Below, piece by piece: positions 9,257-19,045 of a stretch of DNA of 64,000 nucleotides (the stretch's first letter is position 1; the number at the start of each line of letters is the position of its first letter). Source of the stretch: Muricoccus roseus (lineage in GTDB: Bacteria; Pseudomonadota; Alphaproteobacteria; Acetobacterales; Acetobacteraceae). A program made the position numbers and the translations under genes. Below the pieces are notes generated by a model. It was not told the origin of the DNA, searched no databases, and was given only the letters and a program-made list of their open reading frames with translations. The stretch is from NCBI RefSeq assembly GCF_900141905.1, contig NZ_FQZF01000009.1, positions 122,536 through 186,535 of the forward strand, given 5' to 3'.

Positions 9257-9284
9257 ACTTGACATGACAGGTTATGAGCGTAAC
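9257..9284. promoter_or_regulatory. Two overlapping dyads between the amino-acid ABC operon and the hut operon
   Basis: ACTTGACATGACAGGT (9257-9272) is self-complementary at 12 of 16 positions and has the CTTG-type half-sites seen in HutC operators. It overlaps GTTATGAGCGTAAC (9271-9284), a second, weaker dyad. TTGACA at 9259-9264 inside the first dyad could be a -35 box for the rightward operon, although no good -10 box follows. A GntR/HutC-type repressor encoded at 10335 is the natural candidate to bind here and control both divergent operons. The dyads are seen; the regulator assignment is inferred. Confidence 0.5.
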
Positions 9285-9343
9285 CATCGGTGCACTGGCC
9301 GATCAAGGGGCATGCAGGCCCCTGGGCCGCGTCGGAGGCGCAG

Positions 9344-10330
9344 ATGACCGACATGACCTCTCTCCCCGTGATCGACGTGTCCGGACTGAATACGGGATCA
9401 GCAAACGCCGTGCCGCAAGTGGCGGCGGCCATCCGCGCGGCCTGCATGGGGCCGGGTTTCTTCTACGTCTCGAACCACGGCGTGCCGGATGCGGTGATCG
9501 GCGCCGCGGTGGAGGCGGCGCGCGACTTCTTCCACCTGCCGCCCGAAACCAAGGCACGGGTGCGCGCCAATGCGCGGCACCGGGGTTGGCACGCCATGGG
9601 CGGAGCGCTGATGGAAGGTGCGAAGCACACGGACCGCAAGGAGTTCTTCTCCATCGGCCTGGAGCTGCCGGAGGACGACCCTTCCGTGCTGGCCGGCGAG
9701 CCCTTGCGCGGCCCGAACCAGTGGCCGGACTTCGCGCCCGCCCTGCGCCCGGCCATGTCCGCCTATTACGGCGCCATGTTCGCGCTCGGCGGGCGGCTGC
9801 TGCGGGCGGTGGCGGTCAGCCTGGAGTTGGAGGAGGGCTTCTTCGCGCCCCGCTACACGAAGCCGCTGCAGCGCACCCAGGCCATCTTCTACCCGCCCCA
9901 GGATGTGGGCGCAGAGGAGGAGATTTTCGGCGTCGCCCCGCATACGGATTTCGGCTGCATCACCCTGCTCTGGCAGGATGGCAACGGAGGCTTGCAGGTG
10001 CGGGAGCGGCAGAGCGGCGGCTGGATCGACGCCCCTCCCCTGCCCGGCACGCTGGTGGTGAATGTGGGCGACCTGCTCGGGCGCTGGAGCAATGACCGCT
10101 TCGCCTCCACCCCGCACCGCGTGGTGAACCGCAGCGGGCGGGAGCGAATGTCGATCGCAACCTTCCACGACCCCGATTTCGGCGCGTTAATCGACCCGCG
10201 CGACCTCGGCACCCCGGCCGGTGAGGCGCGTTACGAGCCGATCACCGCGGGGCAGCATATCCTGAACCGCTTCGACCAGGCCTTCGGCTACCGCAAGACC
10301 CTGGCCGCGCCCACGGTGGCGGCAGGATAG
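9344..10330 (+). CDS. Isopenicillin N synthase-like 2-oxoglutarate/Fe(II) dioxygenase
   Basis: A 328-residue cytoplasmic non-haem iron oxygenase. The facial triad is visible as H200-T-D202 (GVAPHTDFG) and H258 (STPHRVVNR), with the co-substrate motif R268-M-S270. The N-terminal DIOX_N region contains GFFYVSNHGVPD. All residues needed for catalysis are present. The start at 9344 is set by GGAGG six bases upstream. It is the first gene of the hut operon, four bases before hutC. No oxygenase is needed in the standard histidine pathway, so its substrate is an open question. It could hydroxylate histidine or a histidine derivative such as a modified imidazole; this is speculation. Confidence 0.85.
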   Translation: MTDMTSLPVIDVSGLNTGSANAVPQVAAAIRAACMGPGFFYVSNHGVPDAVIGAAVEAARDFFHLPPETKARVRANARHRGWHAMGGALMEGAKHTDRKEFFSIGLELPEDDPSVLAGEPLRGPNQWPDFAPALRPAMSAYYGAMFALGGRLLRAVAVSLELEEGFFAPRYTKPLQRTQAIFYPPQDVGAEEEIFGVAPHTDFGCITLLWQDGNGGLQVRERQSGGWIDAPPLPGTLVVNVGDLLGRWSNDRFASTPHRVVNRSGRERMSIATFHDPDFGALIDPRDLGTPAGEARYEPITAGQHILNRFDQAFGYRKTLAAPTVAAG

Positions 10331-10334
10331 CGCC

Positions 10335-11081
10335 ATGCCGGATGGCGGCGCGCCCAAGCCGCGCTACGAGGCGGTGAAGGACTATGTGCTCTCGCGCATC
10401 GCCTCGGGCGACTGGCCGACCCATGCCCGGATCCCGAGCGAGAACGAGCTGGGGCCGATGCTCGGGGTCTCGCGCATCACGGTGAACCGCGCCTTCGCGG
10501 AGCTGGCGCGGGAGGGACGGCTGCGGAAGGTGCCGGGCGTCGGCACCTTCGTCGCCGAGGGAAAGCCGCGCACGGGGCTGACGAGCATCGAGAGCATCGC
10601 GGAGGAAATCCGCGGGCGTGGCATGGAATGGAGCTGCGAGGTGCTGGCGCTCGGCCTGGCCAACCTGACCGAGGAGGCGGCGGATGCGCTCGGCCTGCCG
10701 CGCGGCGGGCGGGTTCCGGCCTCCATGATCCTGCATCTGGGCGATGCGCTGCCGATCCAGCTGGAGGAGCGCTTCATCCGGCCAGGCTACGCCCCGGGCT
10801 ATGCGGAGCAGGATTATGCCGCCCGCACCACCTATGACTACCTGCGCGAGGTGGGCGAGGTGACGGAGATGGAGCAGGCGGTGACCGCCATCCTGCCGCC
10901 CGCCCCGATCGCGCGGCTGTTGCAGGTGGAGGCGCGCGACCCCTGCCTCGTCATCCGCCGCCGCACCTTCCGCCGTGGGGAGGCCACCACCTTCTCCCGC
11001 CTCACCCAGCCCGCCAGCCGCTTCGAGCTTTCCGGCCGCTACCGGATGCAGGACGGGCCCGGCGGGCATTACAGCTTCTGA
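10335..11081 (+). CDS. hutC: Histidine utilisation repressor, GntR/HutC family
   Basis: A 248-residue regulator. Residues 10-75 form a GntR winged helix ([55 protein letters not shown]). Residues 95-240 form a UTRA ligand-binding domain ([17 protein letters not shown] near the end). HutC proteins bind urocanate and then release hut operators. The gene lies within the hut operon between the oxygenase and hutU, so it is probably autoregulated through the dyad at 9257-9284. The start lies four bases after the oxygenase stop. Confidence 0.92.
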   Translation: MPDGGAPKPRYEAVKDYVLSRIASGDWPTHARIPSENELGPMLGVSRITVNRAFAELAREGRLRKVPGVGTFVAEGKPRTGLTSIESIAEEIRGRGMEWSCEVLALGLANLTEEAADALGLPRGGRVPASMILHLGDALPIQLEERFIRPGYAPGYAEQDYAARTTYDYLREVGEVTEMEQAVTAILPPAPIARLLQVEARDPCLVIRRRTFRRGEATTFSRLTQPASRFELSGRYRMQDGPGGHYSF

Positions 11082-11088
11082 GGATGTG

Positions 11089-12771
11089 ATGAGCGACGCC
11101 AGATCTCCCGGCCCTCGCCTGCGCAACGCACCCGCCATCCGGGCACCGCGCGGCCTCACCCTCTCCGCGAAGCACTGGGTGACGGAGGCGCCGCTGCGGA
11201 TGCTGATGAACAACCTGGACGACGAGGTGGCGGAGGATCCCGGCGCGCTCGTCGTCTATGGCGGCATCGGCCGCGCGGCGCGGGACTGGCGCAGCTACGA
11301 GATGATCTGCGACGTGCTGCGGCGGCTGGAGGACACGCAGACGCTGCTGGTCCAGTCCGGCAAGCCGGTGGGCGTGTTCGAGACGCATGCGGATGCGCCG
11401 CGCGTGCTGATCGCCAATTCCAACCTCGTGCCGGCCTGGGCCAACTGGGACACGTTCAACGAGCTCGATCGCGCGGGGCTGATGATGTACGGCCAGATGA
11501 CCGCGGGGTCCTGGATCTATATCGGCTCCCAGGGGATCGTGCAGGGCACCTACGAGACCTTCGCCGAGGCCGGGCGGCAGCATTTCGGGGGCGACCTTTC
11601 CGGGCGCTGGATTCTCACCGGCGGGCTCGGCGGCATGGGCGGGGCGCAGCCGCTGGCGGGCGTCTTCGCGGGCGCCTGCGTGCTGGCGGTGGAATGCCAG
11701 CCCAGCCGGATCGAGAAGCGGATCGAGACGCGCTACCTGGACCACCGCACGGCGAGCCTGGACGAGGCGCTGGCCATGATCGGCACGGCCTGCATCGACA
11801 AGCGCGCGATCAGCGTCGGGCTTCTGGGCAATGCGGCGGAGGTGTTCCCGGAACTCGTGCGGCGCGGGGTGGTGCCGGATATCGTGACGGACCAGACCAG
11901 CGCGCATGATCCCGCCAATGGCTACCTGCCCGCGGGCTGGACGCTGGCGGAGTGGCAGGCGAAGCGCGAGAGCGACCCGAAGGCGGTGGCGGCCGCGGCC
12001 AAGCGCAGCATGGTGGCGCATGTGCAGGCCATGCTGGACTTCAAGCGGATGGGGTCGGTCGTCATGGATTACGGCAACAACATCCGGCAGATGGCGAAGG
12101 ATGAGGGGCTGGCGGAGGCCTTCGACTTCCCGGGCTTCGTGCCGGCCTATATCCGCCCGTTGTTCTGCAAGGGCATCGGCCCCTTCCGCTGGGCGGCGCT
12201 GTCCGGCGACCCCGAGGATATCCGCAAGACGGATGCGAAGGTGCGCGAGCTCATCGACGACCCGCATCTGCATCGCTGGCTGGACATGGCGCAGCGGCGC
12301 ATCGCCTTCCAGGGCCTGCCGGCGCGCATCTGCTGGGTTGGGCTGGGGGACCGGCACCGGCTGGGCCTGGCCTTCAACGAGATGGTGGCGCGGGGCGAGA
12401 TCGGCCCCGTGGTGATCGGGCGCGACCATCTGGATTCCGGCTCCGTTGCCTCCCCCAACCGGGAGACGGAGGCGATGATGGACGGGTCGGACGCCGTTTC
12501 CGACTGGCCGCTGCTGAATGCGCTGCTGAACACGGCCTCCGGCGCCACCTGGGTTTCGCTGCATCATGGCGGCGGGGTGGGCATGGGCTATTCGCAGCAT
12601 GCGGGCATGGTGATCGTGGCCGATGGCACGCCGGATGCGGCGCGGCGGCTGAGGCGGGTGCTGTGGAACGACCCGGCGACGGGCGTGATGCGCCATGCCG
12701 ATGCGGGCTATGCCGCGGCGAAGGAATGGGCGCGGGAGAAGGGGCTGGACTTGCCCATGGTGGGCGCGTGA
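11089..12771 (+). CDS. hutU: Urocanate hydratase
   Basis: A 560-residue enzyme of the usual family length. It converts urocanate to imidazolone propionate using tightly bound NAD. Visible signatures are [11 protein letters not shown] near the start, [17 protein letters not shown] (nucleotide binding), [18 protein letters not shown] and [20 protein letters not shown] 11089, with GAGG in front and 7 bases after hutC, gives the standard N-terminus; the frame is open further upstream only by chance. It is the second catabolic step. Its stop overlaps the hutH start by one base (TGATG). Confidence 0.97.
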   Translation: MSDARSPGPRLRNAPAIRAPRGLTLSAKHWVTEAPLRMLMNNLDDEVAEDPGALVVYGGIGRAARDWRSYEMICDVLRRLEDTQTLLVQSGKPVGVFETHADAPRVLIANSNLVPAWANWDTFNELDRAGLMMYGQMTAGSWIYIGSQGIVQGTYETFAEAGRQHFGGDLSGRWILTGGLGGMGGAQPLAGVFAGACVLAVECQPSRIEKRIETRYLDHRTASLDEALAMIGTACIDKRAISVGLLGNAAEVFPELVRRGVVPDIVTDQTSAHDPANGYLPAGWTLAEWQAKRESDPKAVAAAAKRSMVAHVQAMLDFKRMGSVVMDYGNNIRQMAKDEGLAEAFDFPGFVPAYIRPLFCKGIGPFRWAALSGDPEDIRKTDAKVRELIDDPHLHRWLDMAQRRIAFQGLPARICWVGLGDRHRLGLAFNEMVARGEIGPVVIGRDHLDSGSVASPNRETEAMMDGSDAVSDWPLLNALLNTASGATWVSLHHGGGVGMGYSQHAGMVIVADGTPDAARRLRRVLWNDPATGVMRHADAGYAAAKEWAREKGLDLPMVGA

Positions 12772-14252
12772 TGGCGCGCCTGGCCGAGCTCCGTGCCGTG
12801 ATGGAGGGAGCGCCCCTCCAGCTCGGCGAGGAATGGCGGGACGCCGTGCGCGCCAGCCATTCCGCCCTGGCCGCGCGCCTCGCGGCGGGGGAGGTGATGT
12901 ATGGCGTGAACACGGGCTTCGGGAAGCTCGCGGGCACGCGCATCCCGCCCGATGCCCTGGTGCGGCTGCAGCTGAACCTGATCCGCAGCCATGCCTCGGG
13001 CGTGGGGGAGCCCCTGCCCCGCCCCGTGGTGCGGCTCGTGCTGGCGCTGAAGGCGCTCTCCCTCTCCCGCGGGGCCTCCGCGGTGCGGGAGGAGACGGTG
13101 GAGGCGCTGCTGCGGCTGCTGGAGGCCGATGTGCTGCCGGTGATCCCGGCGCGCGGCTCGGTGGGCGCCTCCGGCGACCTCGCGCCGCTCGCGCATCTGT
13201 CCATGGTGCTGATCGGCGAGGGTGAGGCGAGCCTGGGCGGCCGCGTGGTGCTGGGCGCCGAGGCCCTGGCGCATGTCGGGCTCGGGCCGCTGCCGCTCGG
13301 GCCCAAGGAGGGGCTGGCGCTGCTGAACGGCACGCAGGTTTCCACCGCCATCGCGCTGGTGGCGCTGTTCGAGGCGCGGGACCTCTTCACCACGGCGCTG
13401 GTGGCCGGTGCCATGAGCACGGAGGGCGTGCGCGGCTCCGACACGCCCTTCGATCCGCGCATCCATGCCCTGCGGGGCCAGCCCGGGCAGATCCGCGCCG
13501 CCGCCGCGCTGCGCGCGCTGATGGCGGGCAGCGCGATCCGGGAAAGCCATCGCGAGAACGACCCGCGCGTGCAGGATCCCTATTCCATCCGCTGCCAGCC
13601 GCAGGTGATGGGCGCCTGCATGGACGCGATGGACCATGCCGCCGCCGTGCTGGAGCGCGAGGCGAATGCCGTGACCGACAACCCGCTGGTGACGGCGGAG
13701 GGCGAGGTGCTCTCGGGCGGCAACTTCCATGCGGAGCCGGTGGCCTTCGCGGCGGACCACCTCGCCCTGGCGCTCGCCGAGATCGGCGCGCTGTCGGAGC
13801 GCCGGATCGCCTTGCTGACGGACCCCGCCCTTTCCGGGCTGCCCGCCTTCCTCGTGCGCGAGGGCGGGTTGAATTCCGGCTTCATGATCGCGCAGGTGAC
13901 GGCGGCGGCCCTGGCGAGCGAGCAGAAATCTCTCGCGCATCCCCGCAGCGTGGACAGCCTGCCGACCTCCGCCAACCAGGAGGACCATGTGAGCATGGCG
14001 ACCGGGGCGGCGCTGCGGCTGATGCCCATGGGGCGGAACCTGCGCGACATCCTGGCCATCGAGCTGCTGGCGGCCGCGCAGGCCATCGAGTTCCACCGGC
14101 CCCTGCGGTCCTCGCCCCTGCTGGAGGAGGCGCATGGGATGGTGCGCGGCGTGGCGGCGGCATGGGAGGAGGACCGCTTCATGGCGCCGGACATCGCCGC
14201 CGTCTCCGCGCTGATCGCGGAGGGGCGCTTCGCGCGGCTGGGCCATGGCTGA
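12771..14252 (+). CDS. hutH: Histidine ammonia-lyase
   Basis: A 493-residue lyase that deaminates L-histidine to urocanate. The MIO cofactor triad is A133-S134-G135 inside [16 protein letters not shown]. The catalytic tyrosine is in YGVNTGFG (about 44-51), and QPQVMG, NPLV and [11 protein letters not shown] follow in the family order. It is slightly shorter than the typical 505-510 residues but nothing essential is missing. It starts within the hutU stop and its last 8 bases overlap hutI. It is cytoplasmic and presumably tetrameric. Confidence 0.97.
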   Translation: MARLAELRAVMEGAPLQLGEEWRDAVRASHSALAARLAAGEVMYGVNTGFGKLAGTRIPPDALVRLQLNLIRSHASGVGEPLPRPVVRLVLALKALSLSRGASAVREETVEALLRLLEADVLPVIPARGSVGASGDLAPLAHLSMVLIGEGEASLGGRVVLGAEALAHVGLGPLPLGPKEGLALLNGTQVSTAIALVALFEARDLFTTALVAGAMSTEGVRGSDTPFDPRIHALRGQPGQIRAAAALRALMAGSAIRESHRENDPRVQDPYSIRCQPQVMGACMDAMDHAAAVLEREANAVTDNPLVTAEGEVLSGGNFHAEPVAFAADHLALALAEIGALSERRIALLTDPALSGLPAFLVREGGLNSGFMIAQVTAAALASEQKSLAHPRSVDSLPTSANQEDHVSMATGAALRLMPMGRNLRDILAIELLAAAQAIEFHRPLRSSPLLEEAHGMVRGVAAAWEEDRFMAPDIAAVSALIAEGRFARLGHG

Positions 14253-15441
14253 GTTCGACCGGGTCTGGGTGAATGCCCATCTCTGCACGATGCAGGATGG
14301 GCTGGGCGTGGTGCGGGACGGCGCCGTGGCGGCCCGGGACGGGCGGATCGCCTGGGCCGGTCCGCGTGGGGAGCTTCCCGCGACGGAGGCGCCGCGCACG
14401 GATTGCGGCGGGGCCTGGATCCTGCCCGGGCTGATCGACTGCCACACCCATCTTGTCTTCGGCGGCAACCGCGCCGGGGAGTTCGAGCGCCGCCTCGCCG
14501 GCGCCACCTATGAGGAGATCGCGCGCGAGGGAGGCGGCATCCTCTCCACCGTGCGCGCCACGCGGGCCGCCAGCGAGGACGCGCTGATCGCCTCCGCCCT
14601 GCCGCGCCTGGACGGGCTGCTGGCCGAGGGCGTGACCACCATCGAGGTAAAATCCGGCTACGGGCTGGAATTCGAGGCCGAGCGGCGGATGCTGCGCGCG
14701 GCGCGGGCGCTGGGGCGGGAGCGGGCCGTCTCGGTCGCGACCAGCTTCCTCGGCGCCCATGCGGTGCCGCCGGAATACAGGGGGCGGCAGGGGGAGTACG
14801 CCGCGCTGGTGGCGGGGATGATCGCGCCACTGGCCGAGGAAGGGCTGGTGGATGCGGTGGACGCCTTCTGCGAGCGCATCGCCTTCACCCCGGCGGAAAC
14901 GGCGGCGGTGTTCCAGGCGGCGCGCGAATGCGGCCTGCCGGTGAAGCTGCATGCGGACCAGCTCAGCGACCTGGGCGGCGCCGCCCTCGCCGCGCGCTTC
15001 GGGGCGCTTTCGGCCGACCATCTGGAGCATGCCTCGGCCGAGGGGCTGGCCGCGATGGCGGCGGCCGGAAGCGTGGCCGTGCTGCTGCCCGGCGCCACCT
15101 ATTTCATCCGCGAGGAACGGCACCCCGACATCGCGGCGATGCGCGCGGCGGGGCTGCGCATGGCGATCGCGACGGACATGAATCCCGGTTCCTCCCCCGC
15201 GCGCTCCCTGCTGCTGATGCTCAACATGGCCTGCACCCTGTACCGGCTGACCGTGGAGGAGGCGTTGCTCGGCGTCACGCGCCATGCGGCCGCGGCGCTG
15301 GGCCTGGCCGACCGCGGCATGTTGGCGCCGGGGATGCGCTGCGACCTGGCCCTGTACCGGATCGATGCGCCGGCTGAGCTGTGCTACTGGCTCGGCGGCA
15401 ATCCATGCGCGGGGCGCGTGGTGGCGGGGCGCGACGCCTAG
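14245..15441 (+). CDS. hutI: Imidazolonepropionase
   Basis: A 398-residue amidohydrolase that opens the imidazolone ring to give N-formimino-L-glutamate. Metal ligands H67 and H69 are in [12 protein letters not shown]. The sequence [24 protein letters not shown] and [10 protein letters not shown] matches the family throughout. It starts inside hutH (8-base overlap). Neither hutG nor the hutF-plus-deformylase alternative follows, so formiminoglutamate must be handled by genes outside this window. Confidence 0.96.
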   Translation: MAEFDRVWVNAHLCTMQDGLGVVRDGAVAARDGRIAWAGPRGELPATEAPRTDCGGAWILPGLIDCHTHLVFGGNRAGEFERRLAGATYEEIAREGGGILSTVRATRAASEDALIASALPRLDGLLAEGVTTIEVKSGYGLEFEAERRMLRAARALGRERAVSVATSFLGAHAVPPEYRGRQGEYAALVAGMIAPLAEEGLVDAVDAFCERIAFTPAETAAVFQAARECGLPVKLHADQLSDLGGAALAARFGALSADHLEHASAEGLAAMAAAGSVAVLLPGATYFIREERHPDIAAMRAAGLRMAIATDMNPGSSPARSLLLMLNMACTLYRLTVEEALLGVTRHAAAALGLADRGMLAPGMRCDLALYRIDAPAELCYWLGGNPCAGRVVAGRDA

Positions 15442-15469
15442 CCCACCCCGCCATTCGGGAGGGGCGGCG

Positions 15470-17053
15470 ATGGCGGGATGGCTGGTTCTGGCGCGGCGCG
15501 TAGCGCTCGGGCTCCTGGTTCTGGCGTCCGGGCTCCCAACGGGGCTGGCCCGGTCCGAGCCGCTGACGATTGCCCTGCAGACCGACCTCACCTCCCTCGA
15601 CCCGCATGTCGCACCCACCTTCACCAGCGCGGCAATGCAGCAGCATGTCTATGGCAGCCTCGTCAGCATGGACGCGGCGCTGAACATCGTGCCGGACCTC
15701 GCCACCGCCTGGCGCAACACGGATGACACGAGCTGGGAGTTCGACCTGCGGGAGGGCGTGACCTTCTCGGACGGCCGGCCCTTCACCGCGGAGGACGTGG
15801 CCTATTCGATCCGGCGGGCGAAGGCCATCCGCAACCCCGCCGGCACGGTCGCGCCCTATGTGCGCGCCATCCGGGAGGTGGAGGTGGCCGGGCCGCACCG
15901 GATCCGGCTGCGGACCGAGACGCCCTATCCGCTGCTGATCGCCGATCTCGCGCGGGTGCGGATCATCTCCGCCGCGCTGGGGGAGGATGCGCCCACCGAG
16001 CGGTTCAACCGCGGCGAAGCGGCGACCGGCACCGGCCCCTACCGCGCCATCCGCTGGATTCCCGGCGACCGGCTGGAGCTGCGGCGCAACCCCGCCTATT
16101 CCGGCCCCGCGCCGGAATGGGAGGAGGTGGTCTTCCGCCCTATCCCGAGCGATGCCTCGCGCCTCGCCGCCCTGCTCTCCGGCAGCGTGGACGTGATCGA
16201 CAAGGTGGCGACGGCGGATATCGCGGGCCTGCGGCGGGATGCGCGCGTCTCCGTCTTCCAGCATGACGGCAACCGCACGATGTTCCTCGTGCCGGACCTA
16301 TCGCGCGAGACCTCGCCCTTCGTCACCGGCGCGGATGGCACACCCCTCACCCCCAACCCGCTCCGCCGGATCGAGGTGCGGCGGGCGATCTCCGCCGCGA
16401 TCAACCGCCCGGCCCTGGTGGAGCGCGTGATGGAGGGCATGGCGAGCCCGGCGAACCAGGCGGCGCCGGCCGGCATGTTCGGCCATTCCGGCCGAATCCC
16501 GCCCGCGCCCTACGACGCCGCCGGCGCGCGGAAGCTGCTGGCGGAGGCGGGCTATCCGCAGGGCTTCCGCATGACGCTGCACTGCTCCAGCGGGCGCTAT
16601 GTGAATGACCGGCAGACCTGCCAGGCGGTGGGGCAGATGCTGAACCGCATCGGCATCCAGGCCGCCGTGGAAGCCGAGCCGCCGCAGGTGTTCTACACCC
16701 GCATGACGCGCTTCGACGCGAGCCTGCTGCTGAATGGCTGGGGCAGCATCGGGGACAACCTGATCGTCATGCGCCAGGCGCTGCATTCGGTGGACGAGGC
16801 GCGCGGCTATGGCGGCTTCAACCGCGGGCGCTACGCCAACCCCGAGGTGGACCGGCTGATCGAGACCGCGGCCGCCACCATCGACCCGGAGCGCCGGCGG
16901 GCCGCCCAGCAGGCGGCGATGGAGGGGGCGATGGCGGATCTCGGTGTCATCCCGCTCTATACGGCCGCCTGGGCCTGGGCCACGCGCAAGGGGCTGCGCT
17001 ACGAGGCCGGCTTCGACGAGGGCACGCTGGCCACCCGCGTGACGGCGCGCTGA
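15470..17053 (+). CDS. ABC transporter substrate-binding protein, peptide/nickel family 5
   Basis: A 527-residue periplasmic receptor of the SBP_bac_5 family. Signal peptide about residues 1-28 (VALGLLVLASGLPTGLARS). Family features are SLDPHVAPTFTSAAMQQHVYGSLV, WEFDLREGVTFSDGRPFTAEDV and GTGPYRAIRW. The start at 15470 has GGGAGGGG upstream. It sits 28 bases after hutI on the same strand but has no partner permease or ATPase here, so it must share a transporter or be an orphan. Co-expression with hut suggests histidine-containing peptides; that is inference. Confidence 0.88.
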   Translation: MAGWLVLARRVALGLLVLASGLPTGLARSEPLTIALQTDLTSLDPHVAPTFTSAAMQQHVYGSLVSMDAALNIVPDLATAWRNTDDTSWEFDLREGVTFSDGRPFTAEDVAYSIRRAKAIRNPAGTVAPYVRAIREVEVAGPHRIRLRTETPYPLLIADLARVRIISAALGEDAPTERFNRGEAATGTGPYRAIRWIPGDRLELRRNPAYSGPAPEWEEVVFRPIPSDASRLAALLSGSVDVIDKVATADIAGLRRDARVSVFQHDGNRTMFLVPDLSRETSPFVTGADGTPLTPNPLRRIEVRRAISAAINRPALVERVMEGMASPANQAAPAGMFGHSGRIPPAPYDAAGARKLLAEAGYPQGFRMTLHCSSGRYVNDRQTCQAVGQMLNRIGIQAAVEAEPPQVFYTRMTRFDASLLLNGWGSIGDNLIVMRQALHSVDEARGYGGFNRGRYANPEVDRLIETAAATIDPERRRAAQQAAMEGAMADLGVIPLYTAAWAWATRKGLRYEAGFDEGTLATRVTAR

Positions 17054-17105
17054 AGCCCCCGCGCGAAGGCGCGCTGAAGCCCCCGCGCGAAGGCGCGCTG
17101 AAGCC
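17044..17105 (+). repeat. Short tandem repeat, 24-bp unit, about 2.6 copies
   Basis: Two exact 24-bp units (17044-17067, 17068-17091) and a 14-base partial third (17092-17105). The first unit contains the final codons and TGA stop of the binding-protein gene. It is probably replication slippage. It lies in the 106-bp gap before fdhD. Confidence 0.85.
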
Positions 17106-17159
17106 GCGACGCGACCCGGCCCCCGCGGCGGCGTTGCTGGAATTGAGGAGGCGACCCCG

Positions 17160-17978
17160 ATGACCCTGCCCCCGAGCAGCCGCCCCGCCCCGGCCCTGGT
17201 GGTGGGCCGCGACGGCGAGCCCCGCCCGACCACCCGCGCCGTGCCGGAGGAGGTGCCGGTCAGCCTCGTCTACTCCTCCGTCCCCTTCGCGGTGATGATG
17301 CTGACCCCCTCGGACCTCGAGGACTTCGCCTATGGCTTCAGCCTGACGGAAGGGATCGTCACGGAGGCCGCGGGCATCCGCGAGGTGGAGGTGGAGGTGG
17401 ATCCGCGCGGGTTGCGGCTGGCCATCCGGCTCGCGCCCACGGCGCTGACGGCGCATCTGGCCCGGCGCCGCTCCATCGCCGGGCGCACGGGCTGCGGTCT
17501 CTGTGGGATCGAGGAACTGGACCAGATGCCGCAGGCCATCCGGCCGGAAGGCCCCGCCCCCGCCATCGACCTTCCCGCCATCCGCCGCGCGCTGGACGCG
17601 CTGGAAGGGGCCCAGCCGCTGAATGACGAGACGCGGGCGGTCCATGCCGCGGCCTTCGCGCGCGCCGATGGCAGCCTGGCCGCGGTACGGGAGGATGTCG
17701 GCCGCCACAACGCGCTCGACAAGCTGGCCGGAGCGCTGATGCGGAGCGGCGAGGCGCCGGGGGACGGTTTCGTCCTCGTCACCAGCCGCTGCTCCTTCGA
17801 GCTGGTGGAGAAGGCGGCCGCCATCGGGGCGCGCACGCTCGTCGCCATTTCCGCCCCCACGGCCCTCGCCCTGGACCGGGCGCGGGCGCTGGACATGAAC
17901 CTGGTGGCGGTGGCCCGGCGGGATACGGTGACGGTGTTCCATGGGATGGACAGGGTGCGGGAGGCGGCGACGGGCTGA
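17160..17978 (+). CDS. fdhD: Formate dehydrogenase accessory sulfurtransferase FdhD
   Basis: A 272-residue protein. FdhD moves sulfur from IscS to the molybdenum cofactor of formate dehydrogenase. The essential C112-G-L-C115-G motif is present (GRTGCGLCGIEEL), as are EDVGRHNALDKL and VTSRCSFELVEKAA. GAGGAGG precedes the start. No formate dehydrogenase subunit or molybdopterin gene is visible on either side, so its client enzyme must lie elsewhere. It is cytoplasmic. Confidence 0.95.
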   Translation: MTLPPSSRPAPALVVGRDGEPRPTTRAVPEEVPVSLVYSSVPFAVMMLTPSDLEDFAYGFSLTEGIVTEAAGIREVEVEVDPRGLRLAIRLAPTALTAHLARRRSIAGRTGCGLCGIEELDQMPQAIRPEGPAPAIDLPAIRRALDALEGAQPLNDETRAVHAAAFARADGSLAAVREDVGRHNALDKLAGALMRSGEAPGDGFVLVTSRCSFELVEKAAAIGARTLVAISAPTALALDRARALDMNLVAVARRDTVTVFHGMDRVREAATG

Positions 17979-18065
17979 GGCGCCCCACGGCCCTGTGTGC
18001 CCCCGCCTCCTGGCCGGCGCGGACCGCCCCGGCTAAACCAACCCCCTCTCGTCGAGGAGGACGGC

Positions 18066-18776
18066 ATGAAGATCACCTGGTTCGGCCATTCCGCGTATCG
18101 GCTGGAGTTCGGCAGCGCGGTCGTGCTGATCGACCCCTTCCTGACCGGCAATTCCACCTTCAAGGGCACGGTCGAGGAGGCCTCGAGGGGCGCGACCCAT
18201 ATCGTGCTCACCCACGGGCATGGCGACCATGTCGGCGACACCGTGGCGATCGCGAAGGCCACCGGCGCGAAGCTGGTGACGAACTTCGAGCTGTGCCAGC
18301 ACCTCGCCCGCAAGGGCGTGGAGAAGACCGACCCGATGAACACGGGCGGCACCACGGACCAGGGCGAGTTCACGGTTTCCATGACCATCGCCTTCCACTC
18401 CTCCTCGGAGATGGACGAGAACGGGGTGACCCATAACCTCGGCCTGCCGAATGGCGTGGTGATCACGCCCCGCGACGCGGCACAGCCGACCGTCTACCAC
18501 ATGGGCGACACCGACGTTTTCTCCGACATGGCGCTGATCGGCGAACTCTACCGCCCGAAGGTGGCCATGGTGCCGATGGGCGACCGCTTCACCATGGGTG
18601 CACGCGGCGCGGCCCTGGCCATGCGCCGCTTCCTGCCGGATGTGCCGGTGATCCTGCCCTGCCACTTCGGTACCTTCCCCATCATCGCCCCCTCCGCGGA
18701 TGCGTTCCTCCGCGAGATGGGCGACCAGGCCGCGCGCGTGCGGCTGCCGAAGCCGGGTGAGGCGTTCGAGGTCTGA
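18066..18776 (+). CDS. UPF0173-type metal-dependent hydrolase (metallo-beta-lactamase fold)
   Basis: A 236-residue protein. The N-terminus [14 protein letters not shown] and the metal motif [10 protein letters not shown] (HxHxDH) are typical of UPF0173 proteins, related to the UlaG-like branch of the metallo-beta-lactamase superfamily. HMGDTDVF and LPCHFGTFP supply later ligands. GAGGAGG precedes ATG 18066; the 23 codons further upstream are not family-like. Substrate unknown. It is followed by repeat copy 2 and converges with the ABC operon at 19046. Confidence 0.92.
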   Translation: MKITWFGHSAYRLEFGSAVVLIDPFLTGNSTFKGTVEEASRGATHIVLTHGHGDHVGDTVAIAKATGAKLVTNFELCQHLARKGVEKTDPMNTGGTTDQGEFTVSMTIAFHSSSEMDENGVTHNLGLPNGVVITPRDAAQPTVYHMGDTDVFSDMALIGELYRPKVAMVPMGDRFTMGARGAALAMRRFLPDVPVILPCHFGTFPIIAPSADAFLREMGDQAARVRLPKPGEAFEV

Positions 18777-18794
18777 TCCTGGGCTGAGGCTGAA

Positions 18795-19030
18795 GGGTGA
18801 GGGCTCCGCCCTCGCCTGCCAAGGGCCTGAGGCCCTTGGAACCCCGTCCGACTGCCGTGGATACCCCGGATTGAAGGGGTCTCGGGTTGCTGGGCGCGTT
18901 TCCTGCCCTTGCAGTCGCCTCGGGTCCATGACCCGAGGCGCACCGTCAGTCGGATGATTCCAAACTTCTAAAAGAAGATGATGGTGAGGGGTCCGGGGAG
19001 AGGAAGAATTCCTTCTTCCTCTCCCCGGGA
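18795..19030 (-). repeat. Structured intergenic element, copy 2 (type A)
   Basis: Leading hairpin at 18993-19028 (perfect 16-bp stem, GGAA loop on the minus strand), 17 nt after the stop of the ABC ATPase gene at 19046. Second hairpin 18917-18939 (10 bp, 3-nt loop). Third 18819-18839 (9 bp, CCAAGGGCC arms). Fourth 18799-18813 (6 bp, GAGGGC arms). It lies between convergent genes. Its sequence is close to copy 3 (32790) and, reversed, to copy 5 (53142). Confidence 0.88.
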
Positions 19031-19045
19031 CAGACCGACGGCGCC

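Noticed and set aside
9259..9287. Full sigma-70 promoter before the hut operon
   Set aside because: TTGACA is present but the hexamer at the expected -10 position (AACCAT) is poor, so only a possible -35 box is noted.
11002..12696. 564-residue open frame antisense to hutU
   Set aside because: His/Arg/Gln-rich composition typical of the complement of a GC-rich gene; hutU on the other strand is certain.
12708..14507. 599-residue open frame antisense to hutH and hutI
   Set aside because: Shadow of well-conserved genes; no motifs and no ribosome site.
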